Positions 50,057 through 60,833 of a stretch of 64,000 bases of DNA are shown here, one piece after another. Under the pieces are notes generated by a model, which ran no database searches, had not been told where the DNA came from, and was given only the letters and a program-made list of their open reading frames with translations. The stretch comes from Piper betle (lineage: Eukaryota > Streptophyta > Magnoliopsida > Piperales > Piperaceae): positions 1 to 64,000 of the forward strand of contig JAURVB010013359.1 in assembly GCA_033002965.1 (NCBI GenBank), given 5' to 3'. The position numbers were made by a program, and so were the translations under genes. Position 1 is the first letter of the stretch. Each line of letters begins with the position of its first letter.

Positions 50057-51953
50057 CGATGATGAGGAGAGGTGGGGACGGAGCTGTCGGTTAAAAAGGC
50101 GGGGAGGAAAGATCTAGTGACGGTTGAAAGTGACCCTCTTGAAGCTTCTTCGATTTTGTCGTGTGGTCGACGGCCTGGATTTGGAACGTGGCAAAATCTG
50201 GACCGTTATCGTTGGTCGGTCCTTTTTATGTTTGAGCAATAGATCGGTTGGTCGGAATTGTTTCTCAACCTTGTGATGCACATTTTCCTTTTATTTTCTA
50301 TGTTTACCTTTTTTAAAAGAAAATATTATTATTATTTTAAAAGTGCATGTGCCATGTGTCATGCATCATGCATCTGATACAATTATTATGGCTTTGATCA
50401 ATGATAATTCTATCGTGAGAAATTTACAATCAAAGGGTACTATTATATAAAATTAATGATTTTGAGAAATTACTATCTATATTCACAATATGAGGGTAAT
50501 AAATTTTTAAAAAATAATTTTACCCTTCATCCTCAATTTTGATTTGTTTTTTGATCTCACTATTAAAAATGATCCAAAATTAAAGGTAAAATTATTATTT
50601 TTTAAATTCATTTCCTTTAAATCATAAATTTGGTAGAATCATAAATTTGGGATAATAACACTTTTTTTGCAAATTTCTCTTTTATTGTGTCGTATGAGTT
50701 TAATTTTTTTAAGGGTATTTGTTTGTAATATTTTGGCCTATTTATTAAAAAAATATAAAATTGGAATAGCGTGACATTGGCAAATTATAAAATTGTAGAA
50801 ATATCTTTTAAAAACTATTCAGAGGGTTACAAAATAAAAAAAAGCGACGTCAATTTTTTTTCTTCAAAAGTTTGAACAGAAGTGTCTCTGTATTTGTAAC
50901 AGACAAACATTGTTAAGTCCTTTAATTTTTTTTTTGAAAAACTGATTTATTTAACACAAATAAGTCACAACTGCTCCTACATATTATGATCAAAAGAACT
51001 ATGAAGGTTGCATTAAAATGATTATCGATAATCGGAAATGTACTAAATGAAGGATTTATAGCACAAATTAATGGTATTTTTAAAAAAATTAATTTGACCG
51101 TAAGAAAACTTTTTTAGAAATCGAGGACAACTAATTAGAGTGTAAAATATAAAATTCAACTAAGAGTTGCTTTAATAATTTACGTCTCACTTCATCTAAA
51201 ATTGATTTGGGTTTCTAAGGTAAAAAGGTCAATTAGGTTGTCAAATTATTTAATCTTACTTAACAACTCAAGGAACTGCGAGGCTAAATAATTAAAATCG
51301 GGAAACAAGTCATTTCCCCCTTATTCATTTTTATTTTCGACGGCAAAAAAACAGCTTAATGCACGCACCCCATATTTGAGCATAGACAATATTCTAACGA
51401 GTACATATATAAGAAACTAATGACAAAATTTTCAGTCTGATGCCTTTCTTATACTACTTTCCTTATAAAAGGTAGGGACAGCCAGTTAAGTATATTCAAT
51501 CCAATAGAACAAGAACACTGCCCAATTTTCCAATTTACTTTGTTGAGTACTCCAAAGTCTCTACCTCTCAGCAATTTTGGTCTTTATTCTTGACTTCTTT
51601 GCAGCGCTAATAAAAAGCCGAAGAATGAAAGCGGCATTACCAAATCCAGTCTACAGAGAAACCATCTTAGATCATTTTTCAAGTATCTTAAACGGGAAGA
51701 AGCTACAAGGTATTGACAGAAGCATATATAAATATCTTCGACCCTATCGAGCAGCAAGTGATGAAATCAAGGGAAGAAATTAGAGGAGAAATACGCATTA
51801 TTAGCTTTGAAAGAAGCAGGTGTGCAAATTCCAGGCCCAAGTCAAATTTTCATCACTCTGTTACTAAACGTCAATAGTCTACGTTAGAAAAATTTTCATT
51901 ACCAACCCAATTCTTGAACAAGATATTTGTGGCCATAGTTGATAAGTAGAATG

Positions 51954-51956
<3 letters not shown>

Positions 51957-52017
<61 letters not shown>
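51957..52017. repeat. (AT)n microsatellite, about 30 units
   Basis: An uninterrupted AT dinucleotide run of about 60 bases, the longest simple repeat in the window. Confidence 0.95.
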
Positions 52018-52023
<6 letters not shown>

Positions 52024-52338
52024 CATATGATGTCCAAAGAAATTCATCTTTTTTACCTGAAATAATTTATAACACATAAAAGTGGTTTAGTTGAACACCT
52101 ACGTTTGAGCTGATTTATAGCACTTGATTTGGCTCTGATTTTCTCGTCTCGTATGATTTAGAGACGTTATATACGTAGTAGAAGCTGCATGTTGATCAAG
52201 ACCGTTTTATATGATAAAATAATTAATCAACAACCAACCTCAAGTAGAAATTGGATAACTGAAAATTACATGAAAATTGCATTGCATTAGAGAATGCAAT
52301 TTGGTAGCCATGAAACAGAGACATTGTAGATCAAGCTG

Positions 52339-52341
<3 letters not shown>

Positions 52342-52387
<46 letters not shown>

Positions 52388-52394
52388 GTATATC
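52342..52394. repeat. (TA)n followed by (TATG)n microsatellite
   Basis: About 34 bases of TA dinucleotides pass into four or five TATG tetranucleotides ending near 52394. Confidence 0.9.
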
Positions 52395-54706
52395 GAATTT
52401 TCTGAGCTCAAGCAGTCGTCGTATTGACGATCGCATGAGATTGCTGGCATTTTAAAGGGACTCCTCAAAAAGATCGAAGTCTTTCGTTCGAAGAGAAAAA
52501 AAAGGACTTAGTCTTTTCTGATTATATAAGATAAGAAAAGCATCACTGGGAGTTCTATCAACCAAGCAACCACTGAAAACCTATAGGTCAAGTTCTTAAC
52601 TACTTCATGTTCATATCATAATTGTGTGTATTTGAAATTTTGACATTATGGGGCACCGGCAAAGAAGACTGAGGAGTACAGGTTGGACTTAGTAATAATT
52701 ATATATATATACCTGATGAATGCGTTGGTTTTTTCCCCCAAGATAGATGTGTTCTTATTAGATGTTTTACAACTTTTAGTCCCCTAATTGGTTAATTTTT
52801 AGTCAATTTGTTTTGGATTGAATTCGTAGTTGATAACTTCATATAAATCATAAATCGTTGTGACCTCATTGGCGGTTACGGTTTTTAGGATAGTAGCTGC
52901 ACATTCCCCCGTGATAGTGCAAAAGAAAGAAAGAGAAAATAAATAAACAAGAGAAATAAAAATAAAAATATATTTAAATGACTTTTATCTTATAATTAGA
53001 TAGAAAGAAAAAAATTGTAAGGCGAAATAGTCATTTTAACCTTTTTATCAATTTTTTGAGAGAAAATAGCGTTTTATCACGTTTTTAATTTTCAAAGCAG
53101 CACAAATAAGAGGCAGTGTGAGAGAGAAAAAGCCCATCCCACTCGAGTGGAAATTAAATATATATCCAATTAGCTCTTCGGGAAGGCCCATATACGATTC
53201 TTAAGGCCCACATAGTTCTCAAAGCCTTAGAGCAATCTGAAGGCCGAAATGCTTCTTTCTACCTAAACCAAGGCCCATACGGGGTTGTTTACTTCTTAAT
53301 TTGGACAGAATAGACCGATCTGGTGATTCTAATTCCAATAAATAGAGCCCTAAACTGATTTAATTTAAAGAACCCATCCACTAAAATGGGCTCCCAAAGC
53401 CTGTCCATGGCTCCTTCCCCAACCTCTAGAGTTTGTGTTAGCCACTTAGCCATGATAAGCCGTTGCGAAGAAACTTGCAACACTACACGAAGCTATCCAT
53501 ATTCACATCATCACATATTCTGAGATGTTTGAATAAAATATCTAAACGTAGTGATTTATGTTCTTTCAGTACTACTATTACTAAATAGTGAAATGGTTCT
53601 GTTCAAACCAGCAAAAGACTAGAAAACAAATTCCCGGCACATGAATGAACATTCGATGCTGTCTCCGCCTTACGCCAAAAGAGAACAGTTTCTTCTTTCC
53701 AGATTCCCGTCCAAGTTAAAAGCATGTATGAAACTTGCGGAGCTTCGATATCTGTGGACAAAATCTAGGATTTACAAAGCTCCTCCCCTTTGCCAGCTAA
53801 CAATGAAGTGACTAGCACTGCGGTGTAGCACCACTAGGAATCTAGTGCAGGGCCTGCAAGATCGAAATCTTGCATAGGGGGCATGGAATCGATTATCTCT
53901 GTAAACTACTACCTAGTGGAAGAATATCCCTTTGCCCGAGAAAAGAAGTTTGTGCTTCTTCCACATATAGCTTTGACTAAACTAGGACAAGCAGCCATCA
54001 ACCATCATTTAGAGGAAGGTAAGGAATGACCCCCTTTCATATGCAATAATTCGAGCATTGCAGATGCTTTTATCAATCTCCCCTTTCACTAAGCCTTCGG
54101 CAAATCCGAAAATCTATCGACTTGTCCTGTTCTCACTGAGTTCCAAGAAAAACTTGGTTAACACTCTCACTTATCCTCGGAGATAGACTCCCAAAGAACG
54201 TTGTATTAACTAGTCTATCTTAGGCTCGGTCGGTCGCCGCATATTCTAAAGTTACACATTTTATCACCTTTGGTGCCACTTGAGCTCTGTTTCACTCTCT
54301 CAATCGCCTGACAGATATGCATGGATTCGAAGATCATCCATAGGGCACACGCCTTATTCGTCTGAAACATACCCTATTGTATTCAGCTATCTGTCAATAA
54401 TTGATTTTAATTCAACTTTCCCAGACTCAGAAATGAGCCGTCATAGTCTGCATGGAAACAAACAAACGCCCAGATTATCAGACGTCTTCTTCCTTGGCAA
54501 TTCTCAAGCACAAGCATGCACTTATTTGTGTATGGGAATTATGTTTTGTAGAAGATAAACATTTGGAACGTGATTCCCAATCAGAAATTATGAAACTTAT
54601 TAGAAGTGTGCACCAATATTATAGCTGTCTTACAATCATAATAATGATCTCTGCTTTTCAATGCTATGGAATTTTCCTACAGATGGTGAAGTGCTGCGAG
54701 AGATAA

Positions 54707-54862
54707 GAGCAGATATTAGAAGATCAAAATATTGACTTGGTGCAACTTAAAAATATATTCTATTCTCGTAACATACAGTGCAAAGAGCAGATATTAGAAG
54801 ATCAAAATATTGACTTGGTGCAACTTAGAAATATATTCTATTCTCGTAACATACAGTGCAAA
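54707..54862. repeat. Near-perfect 78 bp tandem duplication
   Basis: The unit starting GAGCAGATATTAGAAGATC at 54707 is repeated immediately at 54785 with a single A/G difference that I can see. The duplication is therefore recent compared with other repeats here. No gene overlaps it. Confidence 0.95.
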
Positions 54863-56649
54863 CTCGCCGAAAATTTTAGTAGTGATTGATCATATATCTC
54901 CAGACTTGCTTAATATTTGTCATGGTTGTTCTGCTCTAATTTTTTTTTTGCCTTATGCGAAGCTTTATGTCGATTGTCTTTGTTTTAGAGGGACAATATT
55001 AATTTGTCTCATACGGCTGGAACGTATATATGATCTGAGATAGGGGCCGGGGAAAGCAGTGAATATATGTGACCTCTTATACGTGTGGAAGGAAGTGAGA
55101 CCGTAAGATGATGAAAGCGAAGAATCTGATCAAATTATCCAATTCGACCGACTCTATGGTGCATCCAGCTGTAAAAAGGCTCAATAATTTTTCAGCTTTG
55201 ATGAACTTCAACATATTAAGTGATCCCTTTTTCATCAAAGTAGTCAAAAAAATTAAGAACATGCCATGCACATCTCGCTCTCAGCTATCTGTGATGGGGA
55301 ATGATCAAATGCGTCGGTTGCACCATTGATGCTGCTCTGAAGACCTATCTTCCTCAATAATCAAGGGGACCATCCAAATGTCATCAGGACTTCTCTCCCA
55401 AGTCTTTGTCTGTGCAACATTTTCAAGGTTGGAAGCTAGAGGGACCAAATTACAATAACTAAAACTATATCATGTATGCATTTTTATAATTTGTTTTTTC
55501 CTTTTTCTAAAGGAATGTCTATAGTTATCTCGAGAAACAATTATGAACATATTAATTTATCTACTTTCATGATCTCAAGATACATATTAACCTGCATGAT
55601 TTGTTGCCAATTAATGATTAAGAATCAGGTCAACTAGGTTAACATCCACTCATGACTATGCGTACTATAAAGATAATAATGTCAACTTATGTTACTATTA
55701 TGGAAAGCAGAGCGTTGATATATAGACGGACATTAAAGCTGGAAACTGCGGGAGATTAAATTATCAGAACAAGAGCCCTCTAGTGCTAGCTTGCTGATCG
55801 TAGGATCGATCCTCTACCTTGAATTAGTCAACTATCCTTGCGAATACTTAATTATGTATAAATTTCGAGTATTAATTTTTTCTTTGAAGACCGAAAATTG
55901 ACAAATATATGACTTAATTATGAACAAGCTGTTACTCATATGACAAAAGTTATATTACTTGATAAAAGAATAAAATAGAGAACTGCAAAGCTATCTCTTT
56001 AAAAATATCGGTGAATTTTATATGAGAGAAACTCATTGACTAGTGGCTTTGAATTGTAATAAAAGAAGAGTCATGAAGGTAAAGTCAGGAAGTTTATCGA
56101 TTTAAAATAGAGTTTTAACACTTACGTGCCAATGAACAACGTCGATCCTTCTAATCTTCTACGGGATATTGTTGACTTTTACATCCAATATGATGGTGTA
56201 ATCATGAATTTGATTGAAAACACTCTGACGTCACGAGTTACTCATAATTGGTTAATGATGCAAAAATTCATAATGAGTGACACCTTGACTAGATTAAACA
56301 ACACGTTGCTAGAGGGCTCATCTACGAAATGTGTCGACAGTTATTAACAATTGAACATGAATCAAACTTACATGCCATAAAAATTAGAAACAACAAAACA
56401 ACGTAACAACACAACACCGAGCAACTAAACATCCAATTCAATCACTCAGGGGCCATTCTCCTACGAGGGGACCCTCTGCATTCCAAACAGTAATCTGAAA
56501 GCCACCGGTGAATGATCGTGGCCCGAACATGTAAACCAAGGGCAGGTCGAAGACGAGAGACAGACCAGCCGGGCCGGGCCAGGTAATTTCTGAAAGTAGT
56601 CCGCCCACTTACCGAATCAACCCGAGTTTGCCTTGCCATTTGGTTGCTT

Positions 56650-57030
56650 CTAGCATAATAGGGGTGTAAACAAGTTAAGCCGTGCCGAATCAAACCGAAC
56701 TGAGCCGAGTGGGGACATTTTTAAATTCGAGATAATTTTAACAGGTATATTTGAGTGTTTGATGAACATTTAATTTATTATAAATCAAGAAGATTGCTAA
56801 AATTTATGTTATTTGGGTTTGACTCGTACTTGGCTCGTTATATTTTTGAGTCAAACAAATATTTATATTTAGATTTGTGCTCGATTTATATACGATCAAA
56901 ATTTTTTTTTAATATTATATAAGTTTAATGTATTGACAAGCCCAGTCAAACAAGTATTTTTTCAAATTTTAATACATTAAATTCGAATTGCGGGCTAACT
57001 TAAGCCGAATAATCTTTAACTAAAATTTTA
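56650..57030. repeat. Dispersed AT-rich repeat beginning TAGGGGTGTAAAC
   Basis: The start TAGGGGTGTAAACAAGTTAA, the nearby GAATCAAACCGAACTGAGC, and the end words GCGGGCTAACTTAAGCCGAA bracket an AT-rich centre. The style matches the intron 11 insert of the RRM gene (TAGGGGTGAGCA) and, in opposite orientation, 32510-33060. Confidence 0.4.
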
Positions 57031-58198
57031 TTCATTATTCAACGAATTTTCTATTTTAAATAAAATATTTTTTGAAACAGAAGGCAAAGTGATTGAAAAT
57101 AAGTTTGATTTATTTACGTCCTCGGTCGAAATTGACCACTGGCCTGAGTACGCATGTCTTGCCAGACTGACAGCGACGTCCCCTTTCCCCGACGTCGATT
57201 GCGGTAACCGGCGTCGCGTCGGCCGGTGGTGGTCCACGTTCCCGAATGCTCTCTTGTTTTCCCGTAAAATCTAGCCCAGACCTTGCTGATTATATGAAAG
57301 CGATCGGTGTCCGAATCATGAATTTTCAACCGTCCGATACAAGTGGGGCCCACGGAGCTGCTCCGATGGGAGGTAAGGATCGAGGCGGGGCCCAGCCTTG
57401 GGCTGTAGACGCCTTCCCAGGTGGGCAAAAATTTTTGGACACACCTCAGCCCCATCGGCGGGTACGCCATGGTCGGTGCGCCTGCCATGGCCATGTGCAG
57501 TATGTGTGGCGTGCGATGATTTGGCGGCATGCGGGATGGGTGCGACACAAAATGCGGCGTGCCTACAACTACTCTGTACCAAGGTTTGTCACAACTCTAT
57601 CCTCTTGTCTATTGCCGGGTGGTAAAAATTTAGAACGGCTAACATTCTGAATTCATCTTCAGTTCTGCCATTTTCTCTTCAATTTTTACAATTCATGACA
57701 AAGGATTACCTAAAAGATAAAACACAATTACAATTTATAAACACAAGTTATAACTGATGAGTTTTTATTCACTCCATACGAGACATACTTCATCACATCT
57801 TACACGTGTTTCTAAAACAACCATTTGCCTTAGACACCACATTGTTGTGAAAATTCCACTCGGATGGGTGAGAAACCGATACAAAAAATCATTTGTATCG
57901 GCTTCATTCGAATCGGTCGGCTGATTCGAGCCGATTCCGGCCCAACCCAAATCAGCCTATTCTGGATGGTGGCGATAGACTGTGAGTGGCGACGGTGGGG
58001 CGGGGTGGGGTGAGGGGTAGGGGGCGGTGATGGTGGCGACTGGGCGATGGAGGGGTTGGGTAGGGGGCAGGGGGAGGATCTTGAGGGCAGCGCAGGGCGG
58101 GGACCGGAAACAACCCAAGCATGTTACTGTTTGCATGAAAACTCAATCAAAAAACATCAAACAAGATACAACGTAAAGAAAAAGCAGAAAGAATAAGA

Positions 58199-58490
58199 TT
58201 TGGGCATGCAATCCTAATCTCAGTAAAGGATAGAAATTTGGAAAAAAATTATACACTTCATAACTCAACAGCACAAGAACAAGAAAGGACTATACTAACA
58301 AAAATAAAAAGGTGTGGAATCTATGGGCTGTAGAAATAATCACTAAAATTTGGCGTGCAATCTTAATCTCAGTAAAGGATAGATCAGAAATTATACAGTT
58401 GATAACTCAAATAGCACAAGATGAAGAGAGGGCTAAACTTCGAAAAAAAGGGTGTAGAGTCTGTAGGCAGTAGAAATAATCGCATGCTTG
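58199..58490. repeat. Diverged tandem duplication, period about 150 bp
   Basis: Copies beginning TTTGGGCATGCAATCC (58199) and TTTGGCGTGCAATCTT (58349) share 'aatctcagtaaaggatag', 'ataactca', 'agcacaaga', 'gtgtggaatct(a/g)t' or 'gtgtagagtctgt', and 'gtagaaataatc'. No product is recognised. Confidence 0.75.
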
Positions 58491-59364
58491 AGGCTTTGAG
58501 AAATGGCTGCTTGTCGTTGTCGTCAGGGGAAGAGCATCCAGCCCCGGCGGCCTATGGAGAAGGAAACAGATGGGATGGGATTACTCCCATTGACGCTCGA
58601 AAAATGGGGCTCTCATCCATCTCCCAGGCCCTGTTCTCCCTCATCGAAGACGAAGGGTTGCTCGGGAAAAGCCAAACGATCCCTTGGAATTGTAATATTT
58701 TGAAATGGCCTTTCAACCCGATTATGCACACGGGTGGAATCGGTCGACTCGGCCGGCCGAGTTTTATACAGACTCTGCTGATTCCATTCTAACTTGAATT
58801 TTTGAGGCGGAAAGCAACGGAAAACCCCGGTTCAAACCGAGTTTGACAAAGGGTCACGGGCTGATCCTTGAGTCCTTGACTAATTTAACTTTTAACTCCC
58901 AGATAATAAAAGTCTTACAAAATATAATTAAAAAATTTAATAATTATAATTTAATTTTTTATTCAAATAAGGTATATCTGTAAACCTGTCATAATTTACA
59001 TCTAAAATATTAAATTATTAAAATTTATCTTATTATTTAATAAGGATTATATATAAAATTAAAATTTATCCACAGGCGAATCTCGATTTTCGTTATTTTT
59101 AGTAGCCTAATTTTTAAGTTGGCGGAGCAATACAAGCCCTTCCTATAACTAGTAATTTCCCGTCCCGGGAGGACCCACCATTGGCTGCGTGGGCACATTT
59201 TGTAGATCACAAAATTTCAGCACGACAACCGTCATAACGTTTGACAACACATACTAATTGAATTTGCGTAAGTAAAGAAAAAAATGGATGGCATTTCGAT
59301 CTTCCACCTGCTCAGAGCAGAGACATTTGTAGAAATGCAAGGACAAAGTCGGTGGCAAGGTCGG

Positions 59365-59372
59365 TCACGTGA
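59365..59372. promoter_or_regulatory. Palindromic G-box/ABRE-like site upstream of CYP707A
   Basis: TCACGTGA lies about 650 bases before the ATG. ACGT-core elements of this kind bind ABA-responsive bZIP and other G-box factors. CYP707A genes are known to be induced by ABA, so the site is plausible, but a single copy at this distance is weak evidence. Confidence 0.35.
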
Positions 59373-59883
59373 TCAAGTTGAAGTCTGATTCTAGTCGATT
59401 GCAGCTTGAACATATCATCCGATGGAGAGGTGAGTTCTATCAAACTGATTTGCATTTAGTCCTACCTAATGTGCTTCTTTCAATCTACTTTTTTTATTAT
59501 TATAAAAAAAGGATCAATACTTTTGTATGCATGCTAATTTATCTCTCCCCCGTCCTGGGCATAGCGCGAAGCATCGATGCATGAGCAGATCACAATTAGA
59601 TTTCACCGGTTAGAAGTCAAAAATCTTCATCACCACACACATGGACTCTCGCAGCAAGCTGCTGCTGCCGTGGAGAGATTCACGGGAGATTTTTGCAGGG
59701 TGGAAAGGGAACATGTGTAATTTCCTATCTAAAGTCGACCTTAATTGCATGGTATTTGAACCTTGGTGATTGATTCGTCACCCCCTTCACGCTCCCTGCT
59801 CCATTCCTGTGTACATATAGTACATTATACATAATTCAGAATCCTACTCTTTATTCTCGTCCACACAGTCCCGCCACGTCTTC

Positions 59884-59891
59884 TATAAATA
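59884..59891 (+). promoter_or_regulatory. TATA box of the CYP707A gene
   Basis: TATAAATA stands 133 bases before the start codon at 60024 within a C-rich local context. This gives a leader of roughly 100 bases. Confidence 0.65.
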
Positions 59892-60023
59892 CCCAACAGC
59901 AGACACTCGCGTCCTTCACATTTCATAGACAGTAATCTAATTAACCTCCTCGTCCCAACAAGGATTGGCCTTTCTACCTCTGTTGAATTCGATAATTCGC
60001 TTGATCTTCACTAGGAGATAGAA

Positions 60024-60791
60024 ATGTTTCTCCTTCTAGTCTGCAGTACCCTCTTCCTCTCTGCTTTTCTTTCATGTTTTCTTCTCATGACACGACAAAG
60101 AAGAAACATTTTTTCTAAAGGCAAGCTGCCCCCTGGATCCATGGGGTGGCCTTACATAGGTGAAACTTTTCATTTCTACTCCCAAACCCAAATCTCTTTT
60201 TTGCTGAAAAGCAGAAGCGGTATGTTAATTCACATCGTTTAGTTGGTGTACATGATCATGTTCTTCGCCAAACATGCAATCAATTTGAATTAGTTTTATT
60301 TTAATGTATGTATACATGCATATTGACGTTGCAGGTATGGGGAGATATTCAAGACCCGTTTGCTAGGCAACCCATGCGTGATGCTGGCGAGTCCAGAGGC
60401 CGCGAGGTTTGTCCTGGTGAACCAGGCTCACCTGTTCAAGCCCACCTACCCCAAGAGCAAGGAGCAAATGATCGGCCCCTCCGCCCTCTTCTTCCACGAG
60501 GGTGATTACCATGCTCGCCTTAGGAAGTTCGTCCAAGGCTCCATGTCTCCGGACTCCATCCGAGGCCTCGTCCCCAGCATTGAAGCCATCGCCGTCTCTG
60601 CATTGGACTCGTGGTGCGGCGGTTGTGTCGTCAACACCTTTCACGAGATGAAGAAGGTTGGTTAATTCTAGTTGTTTCATTCATTTAGCGCCCGCCCCAC
60701 GTCTTGTTTACTACATGTACACAGAACAAGTTGTACACAACTAATTTCCTGCTATTGTTCTGTTTGTCTAACTTTTATATTCACCCTTCTT

Positions 60792-60833
<42 letters not shown>

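Larger units (their letters stand above)
50060..59880. other. Long intergenic region, no intact gene supported
   Basis: 50280-53250 is AT-rich and contains long (AT)n runs. 51580-51860 has protein-like text in two frames (SIYKYLRPYRAASDEIKG, then KYALLALKEAGVQIPGPSQ) that may be a gene relic. 53640-54560 has even base composition unlike its surroundings. 54707-54862 and 58199-58490 hold direct duplications. 56650-57030 is an AT-rich dispersed repeat beginning TAGGGGTGTAAAC with GAACTGAGCCGAG words. 57110-57600 and 57960-58110 are GC-rich without a convincing frame. 58880-59100 is AT-rich. The end is promoter sequence of the P450 gene. Confidence 0.35.

Noticed and set aside
57114..57650. Overlapping frames on both strands at a GC-rich island (Gly/Ala/His-rich)
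   Set aside because: Both strands are open, composition is biased and no conserved block was seen.
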